Assembly (NCBI GenBank): GCA_028724525.1
Contig: JAQYCV010000023.1
Location: 1 to 54,617 of the forward strand
Reading direction: 5' to 3'
Length of the DNA: 54,617 nt
Source: Clostridiales bacterium
GTDB lineage: Bacteria > Bacillota > Clostridia > Saccharofermentanales > DTU023
A program made the translations under genes and the position numbers. Positions 22,518 to 32,057 of the stretch are shown one piece after another. Below the pieces are notes generated by a model that worked only from the letters and a program-made list of their open reading frames with translations, was not told where the DNA came from and ran no database searches. Numbering within the stretch: the stretch's first letter is position 1; each line of letters begins with the position of its first letter.

Positions 22518-23474
22518 TTACTCTTCAGTTTCTTTTGCTAATTCCAGACCTAGTTCGTCCAGTTTTAGAATAACTTCTTCCAAGGACTTTTTGCCCAAAT
22601 TTCTTACCTTCATCATATCTTCTTCAGTACGCGCAATCAGGTCACCTACTGAGTTGATATTAGCCCTTTTCAGGCAATTGAAGGTGCGGACAGAGAAGTC
22701 CAAATCTTCAATGATCGTATCGTGTTCCTTGTTATGTACATCTTCAATGGGCTCTTCCACTTCAACTTTAGAGAGAGCATCATGATCCAGTACGGTAAAA
22801 GGCTTCAGATGTTCAATTAAATGCTTAGCTGCGTAAGACAAAGCATCTGTGCTATTAACAGTACCATCCGTTTGGATCTCCAAAATCAGACGATCAAAGT
22901 CTGTATTCTGACCTACGCGGGTATTTTCAACCGTATAGTTGACCTTCCGCACAGGGTTAAAGATCGAATCGATCGGAATAACCCCAATAGGTTGATGGGG
23001 CCATTTATTATCTTCGGCACTGTTGTAACCGACACCTTGAGCAAAGGTGAATTCCAGATAGACATCCGCATCACCATTCAGGTGGCAGATAAACTGGTCA
23101 GGATTCATAATCTCTAATTCTTCATCATGCTCAATATCGCCGGCCTTAACGACACCTTCTTGACCTTTTTTAGCCTGGAAATGTACAGTTTTGGGACCAT
23201 CAGTATGGACACGGGCCCTAATTCCCTTGACATTCAGGATGACTTCAGTCATATCCTCAATCACACCGGGAATAGTAGAAAACTCATGATAAACGTCTTC
23301 TACACGGAGGGCAGTTACTGCAGCTCCTGGCAGGGAGGACAAGAGAACACGCCGCAAGGCATTGCCTAGGGTTGTACCATAGCCTCTTTCCAAGGGCTCA
23401 AAACTATATTTGCCGTAGAAACCATCGTCACTATGTTTTAGGCATTCGATAGTTGGAACTCTTACTTCTAACAC
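22518..23474 (-). CDS. rpoA: DNA-directed RNA polymerase alpha subunit
   Basis: A 318-residue alpha subunit that nucleates assembly of RNA polymerase. The N-terminal dimerisation domain shows ERGYGTTLGNALRRVLLSSLPG; an acidic linker precedes the C-terminal domain (about 245-310, LKRANINSVGDLIARTEEDMMKVRNLGKKSL), which binds UP elements and activators. Start is GTG 23474 with AAGGAGG 5 nt upstream. It follows rpsD by 94 nt, a gap that contains a hairpin. Confidence 0.97.
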   Translation of the reverse strand: MLEVRVPTIECLKHSDDGFYGKYSFEPLERGYGTTLGNALRRVLLSSLPGAAVTALRVEDVYHEFSTIPGVIEDMTEVILNVKGIRARVHTDGPKTVHFQAKKGQEGVVKAGDIEHDEELEIMNPDQFICHLNGDADVYLEFTFAQGVGYNSAEDNKWPHQPIGVIPIDSIFNPVRKVNYTVENTRVGQNTDFDRLILEIQTDGTVNSTDALSYAAKHLIEHLKPFTVLDHDALSKVEVEEPIEDVHNKEHDTIIEDLDFSVRTFNCLKRANINSVGDLIARTEEDMMKVRNLGKKSLEEVILKLDELGLELAKETEE

Positions 23475-23527
23475 TTTGGCCTCCTTATCTGGCTGGGTGC
23501 TTACAAATAATCTTAGATTCTAGAATA

Positions 23528-23583
23528 CTCTACTCCAAGCCCGATGGGCGCTGAGTCGAGTGTTGAGACTATTTGGAGTAGAG
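23528..23583 (-). promoter_or_regulatory. Long-stem hairpin spanning the rpsD stop codon
   Basis: CTCTACTCCAA (last codons of rpsD, 23583-23573 on the minus strand) pairs perfectly over 11 bp with TTGGAGTAGAG (23538-23528). The 34-nt loop contains a further GCCC/GGGC mini-stem. After it comes TATTCTAGAATC, not a T-run. It could act as an RNA processing site, an attenuator, or a protein-binding site between rpsD and rpoA. Confidence 0.55.
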
Positions 23584-24186
23584 CTCGACGATTAAGGTTT
23601 CTTCAACGTTCAGGTCAACTTCTTCTCTGGAAGGTAGACTGACAACCTTGCCGCTGAGCTGGTCTACATTCATTTCCAACCACTTGGGCACCATGCTAGA
23701 GGCCTCTAAATCCGTAAAAGGCAGAAGTTTACGAGAATTCTCACGTACTGTGATGACATCTCCCTCATTTAAGGTTGCAGAAGCGATATCTAAACGGCTA
23801 CCATTTACATCGAAATGGCCATGTGTAACCAATTGACGGGCCTGAGCACGAGATTCTGCAAAGCCAAGTCGGTAAACTACATTGTCCATACGACGCTCTA
23901 AGAGCTGGAGGAGGTTTTCACCTGTAATGCCAGGCATCTTTTCCGCACGTGCATAGGTCTTGCGGAATTGATTTTCTAAGACGCCATAGAAACGTTTTGT
24001 CTTCTGTTTAGCACGCAATTGGCGTCCATATTCGGATTCCTTGCGTCTTCTCCCCTGATTTTGACCAGGAGCACCTTTGCGACGGACCATTGCACACTTA
24101 TTGGAGTAGCAACGATCACCCTTAAGGAACAATTTATCATTTTCACGCCTGCAGAGACGGCAGGCAGCATCAGTATATTTAGCCAT
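23569..24186 (-). CDS. rpsD: Small subunit ribosomal protein S4
   Basis: A 205-residue primary 16S-binding protein that initiates 30S assembly and is an autogenous repressor in several bacteria. The N-terminal [23 protein letters not shown] is the zinc-binding (C+) form. The S4 RNA-binding domain follows ([31 protein letters not shown]). Normal length. It sits between rpsK (11 nt) and rpoA. Confidence 0.97.
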   Translation of the reverse strand: MAKYTDAACRLCRRENDKLFLKGDRCYSNKCAMVRRKGAPGQNQGRRRKESEYGRQLRAKQKTKRFYGVLENQFRKTYARAEKMPGITGENLLQLLERRMDNVVYRLGFAESRAQARQLVTHGHFDVNGSRLDIASATLNEGDVITVRENSRKLLPFTDLEASSMVPKWLEMNVDQLSGKVVSLPSREEVDLNVEETLIVELYSK

Positions 24187-24197
24187 TCTATACTCCT

Positions 24198-24605
24198 TTA
24201 AACTCTACGACGCTTGGGAGGGCGGCATCCATTATGAGGAATAGGCGTGACGTCACGAATGACAGTAATTTCCAAGCCGACAGTGGCCAAAGCACGGATG
24301 GCGGATTCACGTCCTGCGCCAGGACCCTTGACATTAACTTCTACAGTACGTAAACCATGCTCCATAGCCTGCTTTGCAGCAGATTCTGAAGACAGCTGAG
24401 CAGCAAAGGCCGTAGACTTCCGAGAGCCTTTCATACCCTGAGCGCCAGCGGAGGACCAGGAAATGACGTTGCCCTGCATGTCCGTAATGGTAACAATCGT
24501 ATTGTTAAAAGTAGAATGGATATGGGCAATGCCCTGATCTATATTTTTGCGGTCTCTTCTTCTTACGCGACCGCCTTTACCTGATTTTCTCGGATTCTTA
24601 GACAT
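24198..24605 (-). CDS. rpsK: Small subunit ribosomal protein S11
   Basis: A 135-residue protein of the 30S platform near the E site. Recognised by [38 protein letters not shown] and the C-terminal [16 protein letters not shown]. The basic N-terminal tail ([20 protein letters not shown]) is typical. It follows rpsM by 12 nt. Confidence 0.97.
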   Translation of the reverse strand: MSKNPRKSGKGGRVRRRDRKNIDQGIAHIHSTFNNTIVTITDMQGNVISWSSAGAQGMKGSRKSTAFAAQLSSESAAKQAMEHGLRTVEVNVKGPGAGRESAIRALATVGLEITVIRDVTPIPHNGCRPPKRRRV

Positions 24606-24617
24606 ATCATCCTCCTA

Positions 24618-24983
24618 CTATTTCTTTCTCTTGGCTAAGTTGCCTGGGCCCTTGCGGGTTCTGGCATTAGTCTTAGTCCGCTGTCCACGTACAGGAAGGC
24701 CCATACGATGGCGGCGTCCCCGATAAGAGCCAATCTCTTGTAGACGTTTGATGTTCATTGCCACTTCACGTCTGAGGTCGCCTTCTACATGGTAGGAGTG
24801 ATCAATAGTATCTCTAATTTTAGAAATTTCATCATCGCTTAAATCCTTAACCAGCGTATCAGGGTTGATGTCACATTCGGAAAGGATTTTATTAGACATG
24901 GTCCGGCCAATGCCATAAATATAAGTTAGGCCGATTTCCACGCGCTTATCGTTGGGTAAGTCTACCCCGGCTATACGTGCCAT
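24618..24983 (-). CDS. rpsM: Small subunit ribosomal protein S13
   Basis: A 121-residue head protein of the 30S subunit that contacts the 50S subunit and the P-site tRNA through its basic tail. [25 protein letters not shown] and the C-terminal [14 protein letters not shown] are diagnostic. First gene of the alpha block; a 236-bp gap precedes it. Confidence 0.97.
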   Translation of the reverse strand: MARIAGVDLPNDKRVEIGLTYIYGIGRTMSNKILSECDINPDTLVKDLSDDEISKIRDTIDHSYHVEGDLRREVAMNIKRLQEIGSYRGRRHRMGLPVRGQRTKTNARTRKGPGNLAKRKK

Positions 24984-25219
24984 TAAGTTACCTCCATCAA
25001 TCTAGGTGTTGGTTTTGTTTGTTAATGATCTATATCTATATGGCAAACACGAATGTTAGGAAACAACAATCCAAGATTGATGCAGCCGCATCCCTGTTTC
25101 GTGTGCTTAAATTTTGCGAAAGTCTTAGATCATGGACTATCGCTAGCCCCGGATTTTTTTCGGCACCGGGAGAGGCAAGGTATAATCTGCCGAGCCTCAG
25201 CCTAGGCTTAAAAATGCGT
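24984..25219 (-). promoter_or_regulatory. 236-bp intergenic leader before rpsM
   Basis: In a cluster with mostly 0-60 nt gaps, this is the longest. It contains short inverted repeats (for example GATGC-GGCT-GCATC) and the palindrome GCCTAGGC just after rpmJ. I see no gene and only a weak promoter candidate (TTGCCA, 16 bp, TAACAA) close to the ribosome binding site. It probably carries a promoter or autoregulatory leader for rpsM-rpsK-rpsD-rpoA-rplQ. Confidence 0.4.
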
Positions 25220-25333
25220 TTAGCCTTGACGCTGTTTGTGCTTGGGATCGGAGCAAATTACCATAACCCGACCATGGCGCTTAATAATACGACATTTGTC
25301 ACACATCTTTTTTACGGAAGGTCTTACCTTCAT
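25220..25333 (-). CDS. rpmJ: Large subunit ribosomal protein L36
   Basis: The complete 37-residue L36, starting [14 protein letters not shown]. Its Cys/His set (CDKC, C, H in [20 protein letters not shown]) is the zinc-binding C+ form. L36 binds 23S rRNA near the L7/L12 stalk base. It sits between infA and rpsM, its standard position. A GGGGGTAGCACT sequence precedes the start. Confidence 0.96.
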   Translation of the reverse strand: MKVRPSVKKMCDKCRIIKRHGRVMVICSDPKHKQRQG

Positions 25334-25443
25334 AGTGCTACCCCCTTCTTTCACAAAATTAAAGCACACAAAACTATCGCGGTTTTGCGCGTACCCATCC
25401 ATTATAGGGAAAACTTTCTACTTTGCAAGGCCTAAAGCAATAT

Positions 25444-25662
25444 TTATTTAGATCTCCAAGTGATTCGACCTTTGGTGAGATCATATGGAGATAACTCTAG
25501 GGTGACCTTATCACCTGTTAGAATCTTAATGTAGTGCTGACGTAGTTTACCTGACAGGTGTGCCGTGACAATATGCCCGTTTTCCAATTCAACTTTAAAA
25601 ATAGTATTGGGCAGAGTCTCGACAACCACACCTTGTACTTCTATCAAATCTTCTCTAGCCAT
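25444..25662 (-). CDS. infA: Translation initiation factor IF-1
   Basis: A 72-residue S1/OB-fold protein that binds the 30S A site during initiation. The sequence [19 protein letters not shown]...[36 protein letters not shown] matches the family at full length. Start ATG 25662 has GGAG 5 nt upstream; the longer in-frame extension to 25728 is not conserved and overlaps map. It is 22 nt after map. Confidence 0.97.
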   Translation of the reverse strand: MAREDLIEVQGVVVETLPNTIFKVELENGHIVTAHLSGKLRQHYIKILTGDKVTLELSPYDLTKGRITWRSK

Positions 25663-25684
25663 AAAAACTCCTTTACGAAATAAA

Positions 25685-26455
25685 CTAAGGCCTGGTCCGT
25701 TCCAGGCAAGTGAGAATTTCTGGTCCATCCTCTCGGATCACTACCGTATTCTCATAATGAGCGGCCGCTTGGCCATCTCTCGTGACAATGGTCCAATCGT
25801 CATCCTCTAAGACGATGTGGGGCGATCCCAGAGTCACCATAGGTTCAACTGCAATGACCATACCCGCTTGCAAGCGGGGACCCTTTCCAGCATGACCATA
25901 ATTAAGGATTTCTGGGTCTTCATGTAAATCTCGACCCACGCCATGGCCGCTCAACTCCTTAACAATGCCAAAGCCCTGGCTTTCACAATGTGTTTGAATG
26001 GCGTGAGAAATATCCCCAATCCTCTTCCCTTGCTGCGCTTGTGCAATGCCTATCCAAAAGGATTCCTCAGTAACACGCACCAGTTTTTCTACAGCAGGAT
26101 CGACATTACCGCAAAGGAAAGTGCGAGCTGCGTCCGAGTGAAAGCCATCTAAGTAAGAGCCTACATCCACTGAGACAATATCACCATCTCTAAGGATGCG
26201 GTCTTTCCGTGGTATGCCGTGTACCACTTCATCATTAATAGAAATACAGGCGGAAGCAGGAAAAGGGGGATCACCATAATGTAGAAAAGAGGGCCTGGCT
26301 CCATGTTTAACAATAGTCTCATAAACAATTTGGTCTAGGTCCCAGGTAGAAATACCAGGCTTGATCCAAGGTTTAATAACTGCAAAGATCTCTGCCGTGA
26401 TAGCGCAGGCAGCTTTAATCTTTTCAATCTCATCTGGTGTTTTGATAATAATCAA
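25685..26455 (-). CDS. map: Methionine aminopeptidase, type I
   Basis: A 256-residue metallo-enzyme removing the N-terminal Met from nascent proteins. The pita-bread fold ligands are in [18 protein letters not shown] (two Asp), [15 protein letters not shown] (His), VIAVEPMVT (Glu) and the late Glu in [10 protein letters not shown]. No N-terminal zinc finger, as in other bacterial type I enzymes. It follows adk by 1 nt and precedes infA, the usual spc-end arrangement. Confidence 0.96.
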   Translation of the reverse strand: MIIIKTPDEIEKIKAACAITAEIFAVIKPWIKPGISTWDLDQIVYETIVKHGARPSFLHYGDPPFPASACISINDEVVHGIPRKDRILRDGDIVSVDVGSYLDGFHSDAARTFLCGNVDPAVEKLVRVTEESFWIGIAQAQQGKRIGDISHAIQTHCESQGFGIVKELSGHGVGRDLHEDPEILNYGHAGKGPRLQAGMVIAVEPMVTLGSPHIVLEDDDWTIVTRDGQAAAHYENTVVIREDGPEILTCLERTRP

Positions 26456-26456
26456 A

Positions 26457-27110
26457 CTATTCAGATCCTTTCTCTAGTTGATCTAAAAGAATTTCTAAAG
26501 CTATAGCAGGTGAAGCAGAATTGTCTACTTTCAGTAACAATCCCCCATCTTGATAATATTGAATTAAGGGCTTGGTATTCTCCTCATAAACCTCTAAACG
26601 ATGGCGAACGACCTCTTCTTTATCATCTTCACGGACTATAAGAGTCCCCCCACACTTATTGCAAATACCCTCTTTTTGAGGAGCTTGTTGTAAAAGATTA
26701 AAAATGGCTCCACATTGCGAACAGGTTACACGTGAGGACAAGCGTTTAATAATGACCTCCTGATCCACATCAACAAGAACAACATGGTCCAAAGGCGTAT
26801 CTAGCCGAGCCAAAAGTTGGTCTAAAAACTTTGCTTGCGCCAAGGTGCGCGGATAACCGTCTAAAATATAGCCATTCGATAAGTCTCCTTGCTCAAGTCT
26901 ATTTTCGAGCATAGAGTTGATCAGGCTTTCAGGTACAAGCTTGCCCTGCTTAACATAATCGTTTGCTTCTTTGCCCAAGTCACTGCCCGCTTTAATTTCT
27001 TCCCGCAAGATAGCACCGGTTGAAATATGAACAAGATCCGCATGATCGGCCAAAAGCTCCGCTAAAGTTCCCTTGCCTGCCCCTGGCGCGCCCAAAAAGA
27101 TTAAACGCAT
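26457..27110 (-). CDS. adk: Adenylate kinase, zinc-containing lid
   Basis: A 217-residue enzyme equilibrating ATP + AMP and 2 ADP. The P-loop is GAPGAGKGT near the N-terminus; DGYPRTLAQA binds AMP. The lid carries four Cys (CSQC and CNKC, about 18 residues apart), the structural zinc site common in Gram-positive enzymes. Start ATG 27110 with GAGG about 8 nt upstream. A 165-bp gap with a hairpin separates it from secY. Confidence 0.96.
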   Translation of the reverse strand: MRLIFLGAPGAGKGTLAELLADHADLVHISTGAILREEIKAGSDLGKEANDYVKQGKLVPESLINSMLENRLEQGDLSNGYILDGYPRTLAQAKFLDQLLARLDTPLDHVVLVDVDQEVIIKRLSSRVTCSQCGAIFNLLQQAPQKEGICNKCGGTLIVREDDKEEVVRHRLEVYEENTKPLIQYYQDGGLLLKVDNSASPAIALEILLDQLEKGSE

Positions 27111-27230
27111 ATGTAAACCTCCACAGCTTCAATTGTTAGCATTACATTAATTCTAATTTTGTCTTAAACAGCAAGAAAAGCCAAGGCCGCGCCAAAGCGT
27201 TGCCTCGCTTTTCTGTCATTTAAGCAAAGA

Positions 27231-27256
27231 CTGCCCCTGGCCAAGGCCAGAGGCAG
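27231..27256 (-). terminator. GC-rich hairpin between secY and adk
   Basis: Minus strand CTGCCTCTGGCC-TT-GGCCAGGGGCAG: 12 bp with one mismatch, 20 nt past the secY stop, followed by TCTTTGCTT. It could be a partial terminator. No clear promoter for adk-map-infA was found in the remaining gap. Confidence 0.5.
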
Positions 27257-27275
27257 CTGTAGATTTCCTGAAAGC

Positions 27276-28577
27276 TTAGTCAAGGAAACCCTTGTAGTGT
27301 CTCATCATGAGTTGAGCTTCTAACTGGTTCACCATGTCTAAAGCGACACCAACGATAATCATAACGCCGGTACCACCAAACCAGAGGGCTTGGCTAGTAC
27401 CTGTAGCGAAGCTAAGAATCGTAGGCAACAGGACTATAACTGTTAGGAAGAGTGCTTCAAACCATGAGAGTTTATTAGCAGACGCCTTGATATAGTCAGC
27501 AGTCGGTTTGCCAGGACGAATGCCAGGGATAAAGCCACCATTCTTCTGCAAGTTCTTAGAGATATCTACCGGATTAAAGGAGATAGAAGAATAGAAGAAA
27601 GTAAAGCCTAAAATCATCAAGGCATAAATAATGTAGTAAGAGACATGCTGGTTAAAGTTCAGGAAGAACTGAGCAATCTTACCTGTCCCGCCGGTCATAC
27701 CGGCTATAGTAGAAGGCATCATCAATACGGACACTGCAAAGATAACGGGCAGAACGCCGGATTGGTTTACCTTAATGGGCAGATAGGAGGATTGGCCTCC
27801 ATAAACTTTACGGCCAATGACCTTCTTAGCATACTGAACAGGGATTCTGCGTTCGGAAGTAGAAATGTAAACTACAAGTCCAATAACAAAGACGAAGAAG
27901 GCAACAACACCAAGCACTGTAAGCACAGCGACAAAGATGCTGCCACCGCCTAAGCGCCAAGCAGAAACGCTTCTCCAGAGAAGCTGAACGGTATAAGGAA
28001 TGCGGCTAATAATACCGATGGAAATGATAATAGACGTACCATTACCAATACCACGTTTATTAATTTGCTCCGCCAGCCACATAATAAAAGCAGAACCTGC
28101 AGTAAAGCTCAAAATAACCACAAAGGCATTAAGCCAAGCAGGTAAAGCATTAATGGCAGCAACTTTAGTTGCATTCCAGTAAAAGAAGGACATCAAGAGG
28201 GCAAGACCAATAGCAAAATACCGGGTGTATTGCTGGATCTTTTTGCGGCCAGATTCACCTTCATCTTGCAAATTCTGAAGTGCAGGAATGATGACAACTA
28301 AGAGTTGCATAATAATGGAGGCATTAATATAGGGTTGAATACCTAAAGAAAGTATAGAAACCTGATTTAAAGCACCCCCAGAGAAGATGTTCAAAAAGGA
28401 ACCCAGTTGACCTAGACGGCCCAGCAGCTCGTTAAAAGCTACTGAGCTGATACCAGGCACTGGGACATGGGTACCCAGACGAAAAATCAAGACCGCAAAA
28501 AGTGTGAAAAAGATTTTCCGCCGGATATCCTCTACCCGCCAGGCGTTTTTAAATGTTGTGAAAATACCGCCACCCAT
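27276..28577 (-). CDS. secY: Preprotein translocase subunit SecY
   Basis: A 433-residue, ten-helix channel protein of the general secretion translocon. Family motifs are the plug region (GGALNQVSILSLGIQPYINASIIMQLL), the EDEGESGRKKIQQYTRY-like cytoplasmic loop (NLQDEGESGRKKIQ) and the large loop SERRIPVQYAKKVIGRKVYGG. Start ATG 28577 has AGGAGG upstream. It starts 3 nt after rplO, the canonical place. Confidence 0.97.
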   Translation of the reverse strand: MGGGIFTTFKNAWRVEDIRRKIFFTLFAVLIFRLGTHVPVPGISSVAFNELLGRLGQLGSFLNIFSGGALNQVSILSLGIQPYINASIIMQLLVVIIPALQNLQDEGESGRKKIQQYTRYFAIGLALLMSFFYWNATKVAAINALPAWLNAFVVILSFTAGSAFIMWLAEQINKRGIGNGTSIIISIGIISRIPYTVQLLWRSVSAWRLGGGSIFVAVLTVLGVVAFFVFVIGLVVYISTSERRIPVQYAKKVIGRKVYGGQSSYLPIKVNQSGVLPVIFAVSVLMMPSTIAGMTGGTGKIAQFFLNFNQHVSYYIIYALMILGFTFFYSSISFNPVDISKNLQKNGGFIPGIRPGKPTADYIKASANKLSWFEALFLTVIVLLPTILSFATGTSQALWFGGTGVMIIVGVALDMVNQLEAQLMMRHYKGFLD

Positions 28578-28580
28578 GGG

Positions 28581-29030
28581 TTAAACCTCCTCGGCCGTTC
28601 CACCAGCCTTTGCAATTTTTTCCTTGGCTGACGCGGTGTAAGCAACAGCTTTTACTGTCAGAGATTTGTTCAGATCTCCGTTACCCAATACTTTCAGGCC
28701 ATCACAGCGCTTGGGCACATGAATTAAGCCGGCTTCCTTAATAGCCTGTAAATCAACAGTAGAGCCATCCGCAAAATCATTTAATTGTTCAACATTAACG
28801 AGAACATATTGTTTGGCGAAAGGTTTGTTGTTAAAGCCACGCTTGGGGAGACGACGATAAATAGGCATTTGACCGCCTTCAAAGGCTAAGCCAGTGCCGC
28901 CACCAGACCGAGCTTTTTGGCCCTTATGGCCTCTGCCAGCAGTCTTTCCGTTGCCAGTACCATGGCCACGGCCCTTACGCCAGGCCTTGGGCCGGGAGCC
29001 CGCGCTGGGGAAAAGATCATTAATTTTCAT
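28581..29030 (-). CDS. rplO: Large subunit ribosomal protein L15
   Basis: A 149-residue 23S-binding protein with the Gly/Arg/Lys-rich N-terminal extension (GRGHGTGNGKTAGRGHKGQKARSG) that reaches into the subunit core and a C-terminal globular part (LKVLGNGDLNKSLTVKA). Its start overlaps the rpmD stop by 1 nt. Confidence 0.97.
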   Translation of the reverse strand: MKINDLFPSAGSRPKAWRKGRGHGTGNGKTAGRGHKGQKARSGGGTGLAFEGGQMPIYRRLPKRGFNNKPFAKQYVLVNVEQLNDFADGSTVDLQAIKEAGLIHVPKRCDGLKVLGNGDLNKSLTVKAVAYTASAKEKIAKAGGTAEEV

Positions 29031-29230
29031 TATCTAGCCTCCTCTTCAACTTCAACTTCTTCTACTAAAACGAGATGGCTAACTTTATTGCACATGCCTC
29101 TGATGGCAGCATTGTCTTCATGCAAGACCTGCTCATTAATTTTGCCCAGGCCAAGTGCCTGCAGATTAGCGAGTTGCTTCTTGGTGCACTTATTGCTAGA
29201 CCTAACTTGGGTTACTAATAACTGTTTCAC
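29030..29230 (-). CDS. rpmD: Large subunit ribosomal protein L30
   Basis: A 66-residue L30: [52 protein letters not shown]. Recognised by the SxNKCTKKQxANLxALGL core and [12 protein letters not shown]. A short acidic tail ([10 protein letters not shown]) is extra relative to most 58-60-residue homologues. Confidence 0.95.
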   Translation of the reverse strand: MKQLLVTQVRSSNKCTKKQLANLQALGLGKINEQVLHEDNAAIRGMCNKVSHLVLVEEVEVEEEAR

Positions 29231-29241
29231 GTTCGCCCTCC

Positions 29242-29919
29242 TTAGCTAATAATCTCTTTGACAGTTTTGCCGCGCTTTTTAGCTATTTCTTCAATAGAAT
29301 TTAAGCTCTTTAAGCCTTCAAATGCGGCATTTACCATATTGTTAGGATTATTACTGCCTAAAGATTTCGTACGAACATCTTTAATACCGGCTAAGTCACA
29401 AATAGCACGGATAGGGCCACCAGCGATTACCCCGGTACCTTCAGGAGCAGGCTTTAAAATAACCTTACCACCGCCGAATACGCCAGTAATCTCGTGAGGG
29501 ATTGTCGTGCCAGAAATAGGCACCTGGATCATATTCTTGCGGGCATCCTCAGAAGCTTTACGAATAGCATCTGGAACTTCACCAGCTTTACCTGTTCCCT
29601 TCCCCACTCTGCCTTCACCGTCTCCAGCTATGACTAAAGCAGTAAAGCGATAGTTTCTACCACCTTTTACGGTTTTGGCAACACGACCAATGTGGATGAC
29701 CTCATCCTTAATGGGATCTTTCTTCTCTTCCCGTCTACGGCCGCCGCGGTCATTTCTGCGCCTACGGTTATTGCGAGGGTTATTGCCACGAGAGGTTCTT
29801 GAATCTCTCATATCACGGTCTTGATCCGCATTGCCCCTAGGAGCTTGGTCTGCAGATGTATTAGCCTCTTGCAGGTTGATATCTTCCTGTACAAGGTTTT
29901 CTTGCATATTTTCTTGCAT
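29242..29919 (-). CDS. rpsE: Small subunit ribosomal protein S5 with long disordered N-terminus
   Basis: A 225-residue S5, a protein of the 30S subunit implicated in decoding accuracy. The core from about residue 70 is standard ([51 protein letters not shown]). Before it lie about 60 additional residues: an acidic, Gln/Asn-rich start followed by an Arg/Asn/Gly-rich stretch ([19 protein letters not shown]). ATG 29919 has AGGAGG upstream, so the extension appears to be translated. Such tails occur in some Clostridia; the role is unknown. Confidence 0.95.
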   Translation of the reverse strand: MQENMQENLVQEDINLQEANTSADQAPRGNADQDRDMRDSRTSRGNNPRNNRRRRNDRGGRRREEKKDPIKDEVIHIGRVAKTVKGGRNYRFTALVIAGDGEGRVGKGTGKAGEVPDAIRKASEDARKNMIQVPISGTTIPHEITGVFGGGKVILKPAPEGTGVIAGGPIRAICDLAGIKDVRTKSLGSNNPNNMVNAAFEGLKSLNSIEEIAKKRGKTVKEIIS

Positions 29920-29930
29920 CTCTCTTCCTC

Positions 29931-30293
29931 CTAGAATTTCAGCCCAGCTTCGCGAGCAGCATCAGCTAGAGCAGCTACACGGCCATGATAGATATAACCA
30001 GAACGGTCAAATACGACTTCTTCGATACCAGCCTTTAAGGCACGTTCAGCAATGGATTGACCCACTTGCTTAGCAGCTTCTGTATTAGCTCCAGACTTAC
30101 CCTTGTACTCAGGCTCTAAAGAAGAAGCGAAAGCCAAAGTGGTATGCGTTTCATCGTTAATGATCTGGGCGTAAATATGGGCATTTGAACGAAAGACAGA
30201 GAGCCTGGGCCGTTCAGCAGTACCAGAAACTTTTTTACGAACGCGTTCTTGTTTTCTCTTGCGAATGACGTTCCTAGAAATTTTCTTAATCAT
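29931..30293 (-). CDS. rplR: Large subunit ribosomal protein L18
   Basis: A 120-residue 5S rRNA-binding protein. Diagnostic: [38 protein letters not shown] and the C-terminal [26 protein letters not shown]. Start has AAGGAAG upstream; 18 nt after rplF. Confidence 0.97.
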   Translation of the reverse strand: MIKKISRNVIRKRKQERVRKKVSGTAERPRLSVFRSNAHIYAQIINDETHTTLAFASSLEPEYKGKSGANTEAAKQVGQSIAERALKAGIEEVVFDRSGYIYHGRVAALADAAREAGLKF

Positions 30294-30311
30294 CTTGCTA
30301 TCTTCCTTTCA

Positions 30312-30848
30312 TTAGGCACCAGTCTTGCCTTCTTTGAGGCGTACGACTTCATCAGCATAGCGGATGCCCTTACCCTTATAGGGTTCGGGAGGACGGACAG
30401 CACGGATCTTGGCGGCAGTTTCCCCTACCAGCTGCTTATCAGCACCCTTAATGATAATTTCGGTGGGCTTAGTCAGTTCAAAAGTAATGCCCTCAGGGGC
30501 TTGCATTTCAACAGTATGAGAAAGGCCAACGGTCAAAACCAGATCCTTACCTTTAAGCTCTGCTTTATAACCGACTCCTTCGATTCTCAAGGTTTTGGAA
30601 AAACCCTGGTCTAGTCCAACGATCATGTTATGGATCAGAGCGCGGTACAAACCATGTAATGCGCGAACTTCCTTGGCATCACTATGACGGCTTAAAACAA
30701 TATGGCCGTCCTTTTGTTCAAAATTGATCCTCGGGTCAATGGCTTGGCTAAGTTTATCCTTACCCTTGCTGACAGTGCAGACATGGTTTTCAAACTTAAC
30801 CTCAATGCCCTGAGGAACAGCAATAGGCATTCTTCCTATACGAGACAT
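30312..30848 (-). CDS. rplF: Large subunit ribosomal protein L6
   Basis: A 178-residue protein near the sarcin-ricin loop and factor-binding site. Two L6 repeats are visible; SRIGRMPIAVPQGIEV at the start and RPPEPYKGKGIRYADEVVRLKEGKTG at the end are diagnostic. It follows rpsH by 49 nt. Confidence 0.97.
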   Translation of the reverse strand: MSRIGRMPIAVPQGIEVKFENHVCTVSKGKDKLSQAIDPRINFEQKDGHIVLSRHSDAKEVRALHGLYRALIHNMIVGLDQGFSKTLRIEGVGYKAELKGKDLVLTVGLSHTVEMQAPEGITFELTKPTEIIIKGADKQLVGETAAKIRAVRPPEPYKGKGIRYADEVVRLKEGKTGA

Positions 30849-30897
30849 TCTATCCTCCTGCTCTTAAGATTACAGCCTTAAAGGCCTTTTCAGAGTT

Positions 30898-31293
30898 TTA
30901 CCAAATGTAAGCGAGTACTTCGCCACCAACATTTTGCTTGCGTGCGCTTCTATCGGTCATAACACCTTTAGAAGTTGAAACAATGGCTATACCAAGGCCA
31001 TTTAAAACCTTTGGCATATTCTGCGCGTCAGCATAGACCCGCAGGCCGGGGCGAGAAATTCTTTTAATGCCTTGAATGACATTCTTATGATCGTGATATT
31101 TCAGTGTGATCTTAAGTTGGCCTTGGACACCTTCATCCAAGACTTCCATAGATTCAATATAACCTTCATCGACCAAAATCTGTCCAACAGCAGCCTTCAG
31201 CTTGGAGGCAGGAACTGTGCATGTTTCATGACCGGCAGAACCGGCATTGCGGATACGAGTCAGCATATCAGCGATTGGGTCTGTAATTTGCAT
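30898..31293 (-). CDS. rpsH: Small subunit ribosomal protein S8
   Basis: A 131-residue 16S central-domain binder; S8 is the spc-operon autoregulator in E. coli, unproven here. [13 protein letters not shown] at the N-terminus, [10 protein letters not shown] and [26 protein letters not shown] at the C-terminus fit the family. Confidence 0.97.
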   Translation of the reverse strand: MQITDPIADMLTRIRNAGSAGHETCTVPASKLKAAVGQILVDEGYIESMEVLDEGVQGQLKITLKYHDHKNVIQGIKRISRPGLRVYADAQNMPKVLNGLGIAIVSTSKGVMTDRSARKQNVGGEVLAYIW

Positions 31294-31304
31294 ATCTACC
31301 TCCC

Positions 31305-31490
31305 TTACCAGCTAGCCTTGTGTACGCCCGGAATCTGACCTTTATAGGCTAATTCACGGAAGCAGAGTCGGCAAATCCCGAACTTGCGCATATAAGCCCG
31401 AGGGCGGCCACAAATTTGGCAGCGATTATGCTGTCTGGTGGAAAACTTGGGTTCTTGTTGAGCTTTTACAATTTTTGAAGTTTTAGCCAT
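31305..31490 (-). CDS. rpsZ: Small subunit ribosomal protein S14, zinc-binding type
   Basis: A 61-residue S14 of the short type with CQIC and CRLC pairs holding zinc, and [33 protein letters not shown] at the end. It sits in the head of the 30S subunit. The short form is the usual one in Gram-positive bacteria. It is 12 nt after rplE. Confidence 0.97.
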   Translation of the reverse strand: MAKTSKIVKAQQEPKFSTRQHNRCQICGRPRAYMRKFGICRLCFRELAYKGQIPGVHKASW

Positions 31491-31502
31491 TTTCTACTCC
31501 CT

Positions 31503-32045
31503 CTACTTACGGAAAGGCATGCCCAGCCCAGTCAGCAACGCTTTGCCTTCTTCATCCGTTTCCGCCGTGGTGACAATCGCGATATCCATGCCACGAATCT
31601 TATCAATCGAATCGTAGTCAACTTCTGGGAAAATCAGCTGCTCTTTTGCGCCAAGGGCATAGTTGCCGCGGCCATCAAAAGAGTTGGGGTTGATACCACG
31701 GAAGTCACGCGTACGAGGCAGTGCTATAGAAATAAGCTTGTCAAGGAACTCATACATTCTTTCGCCACGCAAGGTGACTTTAACACCAATATTCATTCCT
31801 TCTCTGAGCTTAAAGTTAGCAACGGACTTGCGGGCCTTAATGACGACAGGAGCTTGACCAGAAATTGTTCTCAGTACATCCATAGAAGCTTCGATCGCTT
31901 TGGCATTTTCACGTGCATCGCCAACACCCATATTGAGAACAATTTTCTCTAGTTTGGGAACTTGCATCACGGATTTATACTGAAAACGTTCCTGTAAGGC
32001 AGGTACGACTTCATCTTTATATTTTTCGTATAATCTGTTTTCCAT
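31503..32045 (-). CDS. rplE: Large subunit ribosomal protein L5
   Basis: A 180-residue 5S rRNA-binding protein of the central protuberance. Diagnostic: [44 protein letters not shown] and [19 protein letters not shown]. Full length; 12 nt after rplX. Confidence 0.97.
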   Translation of the reverse strand: MENRLYEKYKDEVVPALQERFQYKSVMQVPKLEKIVLNMGVGDARENAKAIEASMDVLRTISGQAPVVIKARKSVANFKLREGMNIGVKVTLRGERMYEFLDKLISIALPRTRDFRGINPNSFDGRGNYALGAKEQLIFPEVDYDSIDKIRGMDIAIVTTAETDEEGKALLTGLGMPFRK

Positions 32046-32057
32046 ACTTACCTCTCA

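Noticed and set aside
25181-25186. Plus-strand TATAAT before rpmJ as an antisense promoter
   Set aside because: The -35 is poor (TTTCGG), and there is no plus-strand gene or RNA that it would serve.
26640-26740. Truncation or fusion in adenylate kinase because of the Cys-rich segment
   Set aside because: The four Cys form the normal zinc lid of Gram-positive enzymes and the length is normal.
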